NCBI RefSeq assembly: GCF_024508295.1
Contig: NZ_CP101990.1
Span: forward strand, 1,364,001-1,428,000
Reading direction: 5' to 3'
Length of the DNA: 64,000 nt
Source: Aeromicrobium duanguangcaii
Lineage (GTDB): Bacteria > Actinomycetota > Actinomycetes > Propionibacteriales > Nocardioidaceae
The notes under the pieces are model-generated. The model was not told the DNA's origin. It worked only from the letters and a program-made list of their open reading frames with translations, and searched no databases. The stretch's first letter is position 1, and every line of letters starts with the position of its first letter. Made by a program: the position numbers and the translations under genes. This document shows positions 8,715 through 16,579 of the stretch, in pieces.

Positions 8715-8720
8715 GACCGC

Positions 8721-9632
8721 GTGAGCACCGAGAATTCCAGCACCGACCTGTCCATGACCGGCAGCGCCCGCGTCAAGCGCGGCATGGCCGAGATGCTGAA
8801 GGGCGGCGTCATCATGGACGTCGTCAACGCCGAGCAGGCCAAGATCGCCGAGGACGCCGGGGCCGTCGCCGTCATGGCGCTCGAGCGCGTCCCCGCCGAC
8901 ATCCGCTCCCAGGGCGGCGTCGCGCGGATGAGCGACCCCGATCTGATCGACGGCATCATCGAGGCCGTCTCGATCCCCGTCATGGCCAAGGCTCGCATCG
9001 GCCACTTCGTCGAGGCGCAGGTGCTGCAGAGCCTGGGTGTCGACTACATCGATGAGTCCGAGGTCCTGACCCCGGCCGACTACGAGAACCACATCGACAA
9101 GTGGGCCTTCACGGTCCCGTTCGTGTGTGGCGCGACCAACCTCGGTGAGGCGCTGCGTCGCATCACCGAGGGCGCGGCGATGATCCGCTCCAAGGGCGAG
9201 GCCGGCACCGGTGACGTCTCCAACGCCACGGGCCACATGCGCAAGATCCGCGCCGAGCTGCGCCGTCTGCAGGGCATGTCGAAGGACGAGCTGTTCGTCG
9301 CGGCGAAGGAGCTCCAGGCGCCGTACGAGCTGGTCGCCGAGGTCGCCGAGGCCGGCAAGCTGCCCGTCGTGCTGTTCACCGCCGGTGGCATCGCCACCCC
9401 GGCCGACGCCGCGATGATGATGCAGCTGGGTGCCGAGGGCGTCTTCGTCGGCTCGGGCATCTTCAAGTCCGGCAACCCGGCCGAGCGGGCCGCGGCCATC
9501 GTCAAGGCCACGACCTTCTTCGACGACCCCGACGTGATCGCCAAGGTCTCGCGCGGCCTGGGCGAGGCGATGGTCGGCATCAACGTCGACGAGATCCCCG
9601 AGCCGCACCGGCTCGAGACTCGCGGTTGGTGA
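8721..9632 (+). CDS. pdxS: Pyridoxal 5'-phosphate synthase lyase subunit PdxS
   Basis: The synthase subunit of the ribose-5-phosphate-dependent PLP pathway, making PLP from R5P, G3P and ammonia delivered by PdxT. The 303-residue (beta/alpha)8 protein has the family markers [35 protein letters not shown] and GEAGTGDV (lysines that hold the R5P imine). It normally sits next to pdxT, but here a two-cassette island of 8.2 kb lies between them and a terminator follows directly. Confidence 0.97.
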   Translation: MSTENSSTDLSMTGSARVKRGMAEMLKGGVIMDVVNAEQAKIAEDAGAVAVMALERVPADIRSQGGVARMSDPDLIDGIIEAVSIPVMAKARIGHFVEAQVLQSLGVDYIDESEVLTPADYENHIDKWAFTVPFVCGATNLGEALRRITEGAAMIRSKGEAGTGDVSNATGHMRKIRAELRRLQGMSKDELFVAAKELQAPYELVAEVAEAGKLPVVLFTAGGIATPADAAMMMQLGAEGVFVGSGIFKSGNPAERAAAIVKATTFFDDPDVIAKVSRGLGEAMVGINVDEIPEPHRLETRGW

Positions 9633-9652
9633 CTCATACCACAGAGTCGCAC

Positions 9653-9685
9653 GCAATGCCCCCGGTTTTTCGCCGGGGGCATTGC
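9653..9685 (+). terminator. Rho-independent-like hairpin after pdxS
   Basis: A perfect 13-bp stem (GCAATGCCCCCGG with its complement) closes a 7-nt loop TTTTTCG. No T-run follows, as is common for actinobacterial terminators. Confidence 0.8.
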
Positions 9686-9717
9686 TGTGTGTGCCTGCCT
9701 CACGCGGCGTGAAGCCT

Positions 9718-9735
9718 CGATTCTGCTGAGAATCG
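9718..9735. promoter_or_regulatory. Inverted repeat upstream of the first surface cassette
   Basis: CGATTCT-GCTG-AGAATCG, 7-bp perfect arms, lies about 75 bp upstream of the candidate promoter of the cassette. It could be a regulator-binding site; no regulator gene adjoins the island. Confidence 0.3.
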
Positions 9736-9807
9736 TCGATCACACGCAGGACGACACCTGCTTTTCGACGCGATTCGCGACCGGGGGCCGCGGGAGTCGT
9801 CGGGACT

Positions 9808-9835
9808 TTGGGACTGCAATTCCAACAGATAAAAT
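9808..9835 (+). promoter_or_regulatory. Candidate promoter of cassette A
   Basis: TTGGGA (9808-9813) and TAAAAT (9830-9835) are spaced by 16 bp, within an unusually A/T-rich stretch for this genome. They lie 40 bp before the first gene, which also has a strong AGGAGAGG ribosome-binding site. GGGACT occurs twice in tandem just at the -35 side. Confidence 0.5.
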
Positions 9836-9874
9836 CATGAAAGGTTAGTCGATCACCCACACAAGGAGAGGAAA

Positions 9875-10402
9875 ATGCAGAAATCGACTAAGGGCGCCAT
9901 CGCCGCCGGTGCCGCTGCCGCGCTGCTGCTCGGGGGTGCGGGAACGCTCGCGTACTGGAACGCCGAAGGCGATATCGCCGGTGCAGAGCTGACGACAGGC
10001 ACCCTGAAGTTGAACGAGGAAGAAGCCGGCAAGTGGACGCTCAACGGCCAGGAGGTCACGGGTACCCCGGTGGTCGTTCCGGGCGATGAGCTGGTCTGGA
10101 CCGGGTCGTACGAGATCGAAGCCACCGGCGACAACATCCAAGGCGACCTGACCGTCCCCGCGCTGAACAGCGAGCCCTGGACCGGCGCGACCGTGACCTC
10201 GAGCTTCACGCTCGACGGCACCACGGTCCAGGGCACCCAGGCAATCGACGGTGACGACAACGGCAAGGTCGTCGAGGCCGAGATCCAGGTCGACTTCCCC
10301 TTCGGGACCTCCCCGGACAACTCGTCGCAGGGTCAGAGGGCGGACCTGTCGGCCGTCAAGATCACCCTGGAGCAGACCGACGCGACGCCGACTGGGCCGT
10401 GA
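9875..10402 (+). CDS. SipW-dependent-type exported protein (cassette A, gene 1)
   Basis: A 175-residue secreted protein. The N-terminus MQKSTKGAIAAGAAAALL continues through a hydrophobic run to GTLAYWNAE (AYW at residues 26-28), the leader type processed by SipW-like ER-type signal peptidases in TasA/CalY proteins. The mature part is acidic, Thr/Gly-rich and beta-strand-like with no cysteine. In TasA-type systems such proteins form surface fibres or matrix; that role is inferred. The next gene is the matching signal peptidase. It has the strongest ribosome-binding site of the cassette and could be the major subunit. Confidence 0.8.
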   Translation: MQKSTKGAIAAGAAAALLLGGAGTLAYWNAEGDIAGAELTTGTLKLNEEEAGKWTLNGQEVTGTPVVVPGDELVWTGSYEIEATGDNIQGDLTVPALNSEPWTGATVTSSFTLDGTTVQGTQAIDGDDNGKVVEAEIQVDFPFGTSPDNSSQGQRADLSAVKITLEQTDATPTGP

Positions 10403-10455
10403 GGCTGAGCCGCAGTTAGTTGAACCCATCGACCCCGGTGAGGAGGTCCACGAGC

Positions 10456-11025
10456 ATGACGACTCCCACGATCGAGCGCACGCACCGCACGGTGTTGCGG
10501 CGATCTGGGCAGGTCTTTGCCTGGGTCGTCATCCTCGTGGCCACCTCCGCCGTCGCGGTGGGGGTGCTGATCCCCAGGATCGCGGGGGCGACCCCCTACA
10601 CGATCCTGACCGGCTCGATGGAGCCCAACCTCCCTCCGGGCACCCTCGTGGTGGTCAAGCCGAAACCCGCCGAGGACATCGGTATCGGCTCGGTGATCAC
10701 GTACCAGTTGAGGTCCGGTGACCCGACCGTCGTGACGCACCGCGTCACGTCGGTCGGGCACGGTTCCGACGGCGAGTTGTCCTTCATCACCAAGGGCGAC
10801 GCCAACGCGGCCGAGGACCTCGAGCCCGTCCGGCCGGTCCAGGTCAAGGGAGTGCTCTGGTACTCAGTACCCAAGCTCGGCTGGCTGGGCAACACCATCG
10901 ACCAGGACCAGCGGGACGCGGCCGTGTACCTCGTGGTCGGAGGACTGGGCCTGTACGCCGCGTGGATGTTCGGCGGCGCGCTGCGCGAACGGCGTGGGCT
11001 CCGGCGGGCAAGGAGGGACTCATGA
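10456..11025 (+). CDS. sipW: ER-type (SipW) signal peptidase I, cassette A
   Basis: A 189-residue membrane protease of family S26B. An N-terminal helix spans about 18-40, and a C-terminal helix about 132-150. Catalytic Ser54 is in TGSMEP, His95 in VTHRV replaces the lysine of ordinary bacterial enzymes, and Asp115 is in KGDAN. It should mature the leaders of genes 1, 4 and perhaps 5. The start at 10456 is placed by the GAGGAGG ribosome-binding site; an upstream ATG at 10420 is poorer. Its TGA overlaps the ATG of gene 3. Confidence 0.9.
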   Translation: MTTPTIERTHRTVLRRSGQVFAWVVILVATSAVAVGVLIPRIAGATPYTILTGSMEPNLPPGTLVVVKPKPAEDIGIGSVITYQLRSGDPTVVTHRVTSVGHGSDGELSFITKGDANAAEDLEPVRPVQVKGVLWYSVPKLGWLGNTIDQDQRDAAVYLVVGGLGLYAAWMFGGALRERRGLRRARRDS

Positions 11026-11735
11026 GGCGGCTCGTGTCGGCCGTCGTCGCGGCTGCCGGACTGGTTCTCGCGGGCATCGCCCCGGCGACCGCGGCGGGCG
11101 AGATCGGCGTGAGCCGAGACGGCGAGCACTGGTCCGAAGCGCTCACGGAGCGGCTGTTCGACCCGAACGCGCGCTGGGTGCCCGGCGACGTGCAGACCGC
11201 TTCGTTCTACGTCCGCAACCAAGGCAGTTCGAATGCTCGGCTCGTGCTGACGGTGCGGTCCGGCGACCGCGACGAGCTGTGGTCTCGGGGTCATGTCGAG
11301 CTGCGGGCGCGGACTCAAGGGGAGTCCCAGGGGCAGTGGGTCACTTTGAGCAACGGGCGTCCGGCAGGCGAACTCACACAGGAGAGCCTCGCGCCCGGCT
11401 CCGCCGTGAAGATCGAGGTGGAAGCCGACGCCCCCTTCGATGAGGACAACCCGGCCGAGAACGAATCGCAGGACGGTCACTTGGACCTGACGTTCGGGCT
11501 GAGGCTGATCGGCGACAACGCTGCGGGGACCGGAAGGGACTCCGACAACGCTACGGGATCTCGACAGGACGCTGACCGGGCTTCGGGATCCGACGGCTGG
11601 CTGGCCCATACGGGTGCCCCGGCATCGGCTCTGTGGCTGTGGTTGGCCGCTGCGGCCACGGCCGTCGGCACGGCCTTCGTGGTCGCCGGGCGGCAAGAAG
11701 AGAAAGGACGCGAGAAAGAAGAAGGAGATGCCTGA
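11022..11735 (+). CDS. Sortase-anchored surface protein with LAHTG signal (cassette A, gene 3)
   Basis: A 237-residue secreted protein with a conventional signal peptide ending ATAAG (about residues 1-25). A conserved globular region (EIGVSRDG to LTFGLRL) covers about 27-162. A disordered Asp/Gly/Thr stalk leads to a C-terminal wall-sorting signal: LAHTG at 194-198, a hydrophobic helix and a charged tail. LAXTG is the motif of actinobacterial class E sortases. It probably tethers the fibre proteins of the cassette to peptidoglycan; this role is inferred. Start overlaps the preceding stop (ATGA). Confidence 0.8.
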   Translation: MRRLVSAVVAAAGLVLAGIAPATAAGEIGVSRDGEHWSEALTERLFDPNARWVPGDVQTASFYVRNQGSSNARLVLTVRSGDRDELWSRGHVELRARTQGESQGQWVTLSNGRPAGELTQESLAPGSAVKIEVEADAPFDEDNPAENESQDGHLDLTFGLRLIGDNAAGTGRDSDNATGSRQDADRASGSDGWLAHTGAPASALWLWLAAAATAVGTAFVVAGRQEEKGREKEEGDA

Positions 11736-12411
11736 GACCACGACCGTGGGTCGGGCCCGGTTGCACACTGCGTGGACGTGGATCAGTTCGGTCCAGGTCC
11801 GCCTGCTGATGGCCCTGGGGCTCGTCCTGGGATTCTCTGCGGTTGGCACGGCCGCCTACTGGTCCGACTCGGCCACCCTGGCCGGGGAGATCGAGTCCGG
11901 AAGTCTCGACCTGCAGCTCGGCGCGCGGAACCCCGAGACGGGCGAGGTCCAGTGGTCGGCCGTCGGGCTCAACCAGAACTGGAACTACTCCGTGCAGGAA
12001 CTGGACAATGTCGCACCCGGCGAGTCGGTCGCGAAGGAGTTGCACATTCGCAACGCCGGCACGACGCCGTTGACGTTCACCGCTGCAGGCAGTTCGTCGA
12101 CCGATGCCCTGAACCCGCACTTGACTGCCACGATGCGCCTGGGCGGCGAAGCGAGCAACACCGGTACGCGTGAGGAGGTCAACCGCATCGGCACCTGCAC
12201 GGCCGGCACCGCGACGTGGTGGGACGGCCATGTGCTGTCGACGACCCCCGAGCCCCTGACCCCGGGCAATGCGCCGGTGACTCTCGCGCCCAACGCCTCG
12301 ATCCAGGTGTGCATGGTGGCCGGCCTGTCGGCCGACGCGCCGAATGAATACCAGGACAAGTCGACGATGCTCAAGATCGACTTCGATGCGAAGCAGGTCG
12401 GTGCGCCGTGA
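11728..12411 (+). CDS. SipW-dependent-type exported protein (cassette A, gene 4)
   Basis: A 227-residue secreted protein. After a basic N-terminus, a helix at about 22-41 ends in GTAAYWSD (AYW at 43-45), the SipW-type processing context. The mature domain has the TasA/CalY-like pattern: a GSLDLQLG strand, ELDNVAPGESV, and ELHIRNAGTTPLTF, as in the camelysin fold. Two cysteines (in GTCTAGTA and QVCMVAG) could form a disulfide. It starts within gene 3 (8-bp overlap) behind a GAAGGAG ribosome-binding site. Confidence 0.8.
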   Translation: MPETTTVGRARLHTAWTWISSVQVRLLMALGLVLGFSAVGTAAYWSDSATLAGEIESGSLDLQLGARNPETGEVQWSAVGLNQNWNYSVQELDNVAPGESVAKELHIRNAGTTPLTFTAAGSSSTDALNPHLTATMRLGGEASNTGTREEVNRIGTCTAGTATWWDGHVLSTTPEPLTPGNAPVTLAPNASIQVCMVAGLSADAPNEYQDKSTMLKIDFDAKQVGAP

Positions 12412-13874
12412 GCGCGCCTCGTCTGCGCCGGGCGCTCGGCCCGGTGAGCAACGCCGTCCTGTGGGCGGCGGCGGTCCTGGGCGCGCTCTCACTGGTGCTG
12501 GCCCTGGCGACGGTCGTCGCCGGCGTGCAGCCGCTGATCTTCCGCTCCAGCTCGATGGCCCCGGCCGTCGACGCCGGCGCGCTCGCCCTCGCGAAGACCG
12601 TCGACGCGCAGCAGGTGGAACCCGGTGACATCGTCTCGGTCGTCAACTCCGACGGGGTCCGCGTCACCCACCGTGTGGTGAAGGTCGATCAAGGCGCGGG
12701 CGATCAGGTCAGTCTGACGCTGAAGGGCGACTCCAACCGGAGCCCGGACGAGGAGCCGTATCTCGTCACCGAGGTCGATCGGGTCGTCGCGGACGTCCCG
12801 TACCTGGGCTACGTCGCGGACTGGCTCGCGTCGCCGTGGGCGATGTTCGCCGCCGGGATCGTCGCGGCCCTGCTCGTGGTGAACCTGTGGAGCCGGTGGT
12901 CCCGATCGGACGGCGGCGCGGGCTTGGTGGGCGCCGGGAGCGGCGCCTCGGCGGTCGTGCTCGTCGCTCTGGTGGTGGCCTCGGTGACGCCCGTGCCCAG
13001 GACGGAGGCCTATTTCTCCGACCCGGCCACCGTCGAGGCGGGCACAGTCCACTCACACGACGTGCAGATCTTCGACTGGGACACCACACCCTGCACCACC
13101 AACGACGACGGCTCCGTCACGTTGCGCTACAAAGTCGTGTCGCCGAGCTACGACATGACCTGGTACCGCGGGCCGAAGAACGGCACGATCTCGGACGCGC
13201 CCTTCCTGACGATCACGCCTCCCAGTTCCCAGGTCGGGGACGTCGTGGAGACGAGGATCGACCGTACGACCCTGGCCGCCGGCGAGGACCCGTTTGCACA
13301 GGGGACCTACGTGGTCGCGGGCCGGTCCCAACTGAAGGGATCGGCCACGGAGCCCTGGTTGTCGAGCTCCCATCGTTACGTCGAGGTCACCGCGGATGCC
13401 ACCACGGTGCGTTGCGGCGACATCAACCTGCCGCCCACCGTGGAGGTCACGGCGCCCAGAGACGGCCGCGAGTTCGGTTCGCAGACCGCGGCTGAGCTCG
13501 AGGTCGCGGCCGCCTGTTCGGGCCGGCGCGCTCCCTGCGGCACCACGACCGACACGAACGGGATCTACTCGGTCGAGTACCGCCTTCAGCGCGAGAACTG
13601 GCTCGGCACCCAGTGCTGGGACCCGAAGCTGGACGCCATCCTGCCGCCGGGCTACTACGCCGCCGGCTGCGGCGAGTGGCGCCCGGCGTACACGGATCCG
13701 CAGGCCCCGACCACCGACGGTTCCACGGTCAAGTGGCGAATCCCGATCGGCGACGGTGGTCCGGGCACGACGTTCAACCAGTCGGGCACGTACACGTTGT
13801 ACGTGCGGATCACCGACAACGCGTCGCCGACCCGTGAGGTCACCGAGCACCAGATCACCTTCACCGTCGACTGA
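12408..13874 (+). CDS. Signal peptidase fused to a SipW-type exported domain (cassette A, gene 5)
   Basis: A 488-residue two-part protein. Residues 1-160 are an ER-type signal peptidase: helix 13-40, Ser49 in SSSMAP, His88 in VTHRV, Asp108 in KGDSN, and a second helix 143-160. After a Gly-rich linker, a third hydrophobic segment (about 180-193) ends in [11 protein letters not shown] (AYF 201-203), which resembles the leader ends of the cassette substrates. Residues 204-488 form a cysteine-rich exported region with an Ig-like segment from LPPTVEVTAP. The obvious idea is release in cis, which is inferred. GTGA couples it to gene 4. Confidence 0.85.
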   Translation: MSAPRLRRALGPVSNAVLWAAAVLGALSLVLALATVVAGVQPLIFRSSSMAPAVDAGALALAKTVDAQQVEPGDIVSVVNSDGVRVTHRVVKVDQGAGDQVSLTLKGDSNRSPDEEPYLVTEVDRVVADVPYLGYVADWLASPWAMFAAGIVAALLVVNLWSRWSRSDGGAGLVGAGSGASAVVLVALVVASVTPVPRTEAYFSDPATVEAGTVHSHDVQIFDWDTTPCTTNDDGSVTLRYKVVSPSYDMTWYRGPKNGTISDAPFLTITPPSSQVGDVVETRIDRTTLAAGEDPFAQGTYVVAGRSQLKGSATEPWLSSSHRYVEVTADATTVRCGDINLPPTVEVTAPRDGREFGSQTAAELEVAAACSGRRAPCGTTTDTNGIYSVEYRLQRENWLGTQCWDPKLDAILPPGYYAAGCGEWRPAYTDPQAPTTDGSTVKWRIPIGDGGPGTTFNQSGTYTLYVRITDNASPTREVTEHQITFTVD

Positions 13875-13889
13875 CGGCTCACCTCGACG

Positions 13890-13917
13890 AAGGCCCCCGG
13901 TTCTGACCGGGGGCCTT
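13890..13917 (+). terminator. Hairpin terminator after cassette A
   Basis: An 11-bp perfect stem (AAGGCCCCCGG with its complement) around a 6-nt loop, 15 bp after the stop of gene 5, followed by CCTTCG. It separates the two cassettes transcriptionally; cassette B has its own upstream region. Confidence 0.8.
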
Positions 13918-14061
13918 CCTTCGTGGGACGAATAGTCCCGACGAACTAGGACCTATGGCCCGGATCGTTCGTGACGTCTGGCCCCTTTTCATGATTTCTT
14001 CACGTTTCGCCCACGCCGTACCCTCATTCCGTCGTTACATTGTTACAGATGTTAACGATGT

Positions 14062-14078
14062 TGATCGATGGTCGATCA
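14062..14078. promoter_or_regulatory. Palindrome in the leader of cassette B
   Basis: TGATCGA-TGG-TCGATCA, 7-bp perfect arms, lies 22 bp before the ATG. Just upstream, GTTACA is repeated at 14034 and 14042 in an A/T-richer stretch with a GTTAAC, a plausible promoter zone. The palindrome differs from that before cassette A, so the two copies may be controlled differently. Confidence 0.4.
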
Positions 14079-14100
14079 GCCATTCATGAGGGAGACGAAG

Positions 14101-14625
14101 ATGAACAAGTCCACCAAGGGTGCCGTTGCTGCCGGCGCCGCCGCCGTCCTGCTGCTCGGCGGAGCGGGCTCGCTCGCGTACTGGAACGCCGAGAGCACGA
14201 TTCCCGGCGGATCGATCTCCTCGGGCACGCTGACGCTGACGCCGAAGGCGACCGGCACGTGGAAGCTGAACGGCACGACCGTCACGGGCACCCCGACGAT
14301 CGTCCCCGGCGATGAGCTGGTCTACAGCGGCTCCTACACGATCGGCGCCACGGGCAACAACATCAAGGGCACCCTCGCCGTGACCGGTGGGACCGGCACG
14401 CCGTGGGCGGGCGCCACCGTGACCCCGACCTTCACGCTCGACTCCACGACGATCACGGGCACGACCCCGATCACCGCGGCCCAGAACGGCAAGGACGTCG
14501 CCGCTCAGATCGCGGTCGACTTCCCGTTCGGCACGGCGGTCGACAACAGCTCGCAGGCCAAGACGGTGAACCTGTCGGAGATCCGCGTCGCCCTGGTGCA
14601 GACCGACGCATCGCCGGCCGCCTGA
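14101..14625 (+). CDS. SipW-dependent-type exported protein (cassette B, gene 1)
   Basis: A 174-residue counterpart of the protein encoded at 9875. It has the same leader (MNKSTKGAVAAGAAA, then GSLAYWNAE) and the same mature layout with TGTPTIVPGDELVYSGSY and VDFPFGTAVDNSSQ. The mature region is richer in Thr and less acidic than in copy A, suggesting different surface properties. The start is set by the GGGAG ribosome-binding site 7-8 bp upstream of ATG 14101; ATG 14086 is an alternative. Confidence 0.8.
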   Translation: MNKSTKGAVAAGAAAVLLLGGAGSLAYWNAESTIPGGSISSGTLTLTPKATGTWKLNGTTVTGTPTIVPGDELVYSGSYTIGATGNNIKGTLAVTGGTGTPWAGATVTPTFTLDSTTITGTTPITAAQNGKDVAAQIAVDFPFGTAVDNSSQAKTVNLSEIRVALVQTDASPAA

Positions 14626-14668
14626 TCTGAGCTGAATCCATCGACCATCGACGAGGAGGACCGCGAGC

Positions 14669-15238
14669 ATGACGACACTCACGACCGACCGCAGGCGCCC
14701 CACGGCGCTGCGGTGGGCCGGCCGGGCTCTGGCCTGGGTCGTCATCCTCGTGGCCACCTCGGCCGTCGCGGTCGGTGTGCTGATCCCGAGGATCGCGGGC
14801 GCGACGCCCTACACGATCCTCACCGGTTCCATGGAGCCGAGCCTGCCGCCCGGCACGCTGGTCGTGGTCAAGCCGACGCCCGCCGAGCAGATCGGCATCG
14901 GCTCGGTGATCACCTACCAGCTGACGTCCGGTGAGCCGACGGTCGTGACCCATCGCGTGGTCGCGGTCGCCCACGGATCCGACGGCGTGCCGTCCTTCAC
15001 CACGCGGGGCGACGCCAATGACGCCGTCGACCTCGAGCCGGTCCAGCCGGTCCAGATCAGGGGAGTGGTCTGGTACTCGGTTCCCGAGCTCGGCTGGATG
15101 GGCAATGCCATCGGCCAGGACCGGCGGAACACCGCGGTGTACGTCGTGGCCGGCGGCCTGGGCCTGTACGCCGCGTGGATGTTCGGCGGCGCGCTGCGCG
15201 GCCGGGTCACCGCCCGCCGCACGGGGTCGGATCGGTGA
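14669..15238 (+). CDS. sipW: ER-type (SipW) signal peptidase I, cassette B
   Basis: A 189-residue S26B protease, same length as copy A and with Ser54, His95 and Asp115 at identical positions (TGSMEP, VTHRV, RGDAN). The segment from the first helix through the catalytic serine is almost unchanged between copies, while the termini have diverged. A GAGGAGG ribosome-binding site precedes the ATG. The stop overlaps the GTG of the next gene. Both copies look catalytically intact. Confidence 0.9.
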   Translation: MTTLTTDRRRPTALRWAGRALAWVVILVATSAVAVGVLIPRIAGATPYTILTGSMEPSLPPGTLVVVKPTPAEQIGIGSVITYQLTSGEPTVVTHRVVAVAHGSDGVPSFTTRGDANDAVDLEPVQPVQIRGVVWYSVPELGWMGNAIGQDRRNTAVYVVAGGLGLYAAWMFGGALRGRVTARRTGSDR

Positions 15239-15900
15239 GGGCCTTCGCACCGGCCGCCGTGTCGGCCGGCATGCTCCTGGCGGCTGTCGCTCCGGCGACC
15301 GCCGCGGACGAGATCGGCGTGAGCCGCGACGGTCGGAGCTGGTCCGCGACGCTCACGGAGCCCCTCTTCGACCAGGGTGCCCGGTGGGTCCCCGGCGACA
15401 CTCGGACGGTCTCGTTCTTCGTCAGGAACCAGGCCAGCTCCAACGCTCGGCTCGTCGCGACGGTCCGCTCCGACGACGGTGACGACCTGTGGTCGGACGG
15501 TCACGTGACGCTGCGGGCGCGGGTCCGGGGGACGTGGTTCCCGCTGCACAACGGACGTCCGTCCGCCGACCTCACGCTCGAGAGCCTCCGCCCGGGGACG
15601 GCCGTCCGCGTCGACGTCCGGGCCGGACTCGATCCCGCCTCGACGAACGCCGCGCAGGCGAGCCGCCTCAACCTGACGTTCGGGCTGCGGCTGACCGATG
15701 CCGACGAGGGCGTGGCCGGAGCGACGGCCGAGGCCGACGGCGCTACGGGGTCCGGCAGATCCGACGGACCGGACGGCTGGTTGTCCCGGACAGGAGCCTC
15801 GGCGCCCGCCATACTGATCTGGTTGGCCGCTGCGGCCACGGCCGCCGGCGCGGCGTTCATGGCCGCCGGGCGGCGTGAGGGGGAAGAAGAACATGCGTGA
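15235..15900 (+). CDS. Sortase-anchored surface protein with LSRTG signal (cassette B, gene 3)
   Basis: A 221-residue counterpart of the 11022 gene: signal peptide to about residue 24 (APATAAD), conserved EIGVSRDG to LTFGLRL region, Gly/Asp stalk, then LSRTG at 183-187, a hydrophobic helix and a charged tail. The sorting motif deviates from LAXTG at the second position, so a different sortase preference is possible. The GTG start is placed by its GTGA overlap with the signal peptidase stop. Confidence 0.78.
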   Translation: MRAFAPAAVSAGMLLAAVAPATAADEIGVSRDGRSWSATLTEPLFDQGARWVPGDTRTVSFFVRNQASSNARLVATVRSDDGDDLWSDGHVTLRARVRGTWFPLHNGRPSADLTLESLRPGTAVRVDVRAGLDPASTNAAQASRLNLTFGLRLTDADEGVAGATAEADGATGSGRSDGPDGWLSRTGASAPAILIWLAAAATAAGAAFMAAGRREGEEEHA

Positions 15901-16579
15901 CATCACCGCGACGGGCCGTGCTCGCCTGCGCACCGCCTGGCGTGCGATCGCCTCGGTACAGGTGCGGCTGCTGCTGTCGCTCGGGCTGGTCCTGGGCTTC
16001 GCCGCCGTCGGCACCACCGCGTACTGGGCCGACACGGCCATCTTCACGACCGGCAAGATCGAGGCGGGTCACCTCGACCTGCAGCTCGGCGGGCGCAACC
16101 CGCAGACCGGCGTGGTCGAGTGGTCGGCGGTCGGGCTCGACCAGAACTGGAACTACTCGGTCCTGCAGCTCGACAACGTCTCGCCCGGTGAGTCGGTCGC
16201 GATGGAGCTGCACATCCGCAACGTCGGCACGACCCCGCTGACCTTCACGGGCGTCGGCAGCTCGACCTCGGACGACTTGAGCCCGTACCTGAGCGCCACC
16301 ACCCGGCTCGGCGGCGTCGCCGGCAACACCGGCACGCGCGAGGCGGTGAACCGGACGGGCACGTGCTCCGCCGGCACCGCCACCTGGTGGGACGCCCATC
16401 CCCTCTCGACGACCCCGAGGGCCGTCACCCCGAACAACGCCCGCGTGACGCTGGCGGCCAACGGCTCGATGCAGGTCTGCATGCTCGCCGGTCTCGCGGC
16501 GAACACGCCGAACACCTACCAGGGCAGGTCGACGACCATCAAGGTGGTTCTGAACGCCAAGCAGGTCGGCGCGCCGTGA
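15893..16579 (+). CDS. SipW-dependent-type exported protein (cassette B, gene 4)
   Basis: A 228-residue counterpart of the 11728 gene. It shows the same basic start (GRARLRTAW), helix, and GTTAYWAD leader end with AYW at 43-45. The mature domain shares HLDLQLGGRNPQTG, LDNVSPGES and ELHIRNVGTTPLTF, and the two cysteines are conserved. The 8-bp overlap with the upstream gene is the same as in copy A. Likely a minor fibre or matrix component matured by the cassette's signal peptidases; function is inferred. Confidence 0.8.
   Translation: MRDITATGRARLRTAWRAIASVQVRLLLSLGLVLGFAAVGTTAYWADTAIFTTGKIEAGHLDLQLGGRNPQTGVVEWSAVGLDQNWNYSVLQLDNVSPGESVAMELHIRNVGTTPLTFTGVGSSTSDDLSPYLSATTRLGGVAGNTGTREAVNRTGTCSAGTATWWDAHPLSTTPRAVTPNNARVTLAANGSMQVCMLAGLAANTPNTYQGRSTTIKVVLNAKQVGAP

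Noticed and set aside
8499..8720. Minus-strand frame in the pgsA-pdxS gap (HHVEVSHFVDPDY, ATITLRWASAMDG)
   Set aside because: It reads rather like protein, and could be a remnant, but has no suitable start and ends near pgsA without a recognised family. Not enough to call even a pseudogene.
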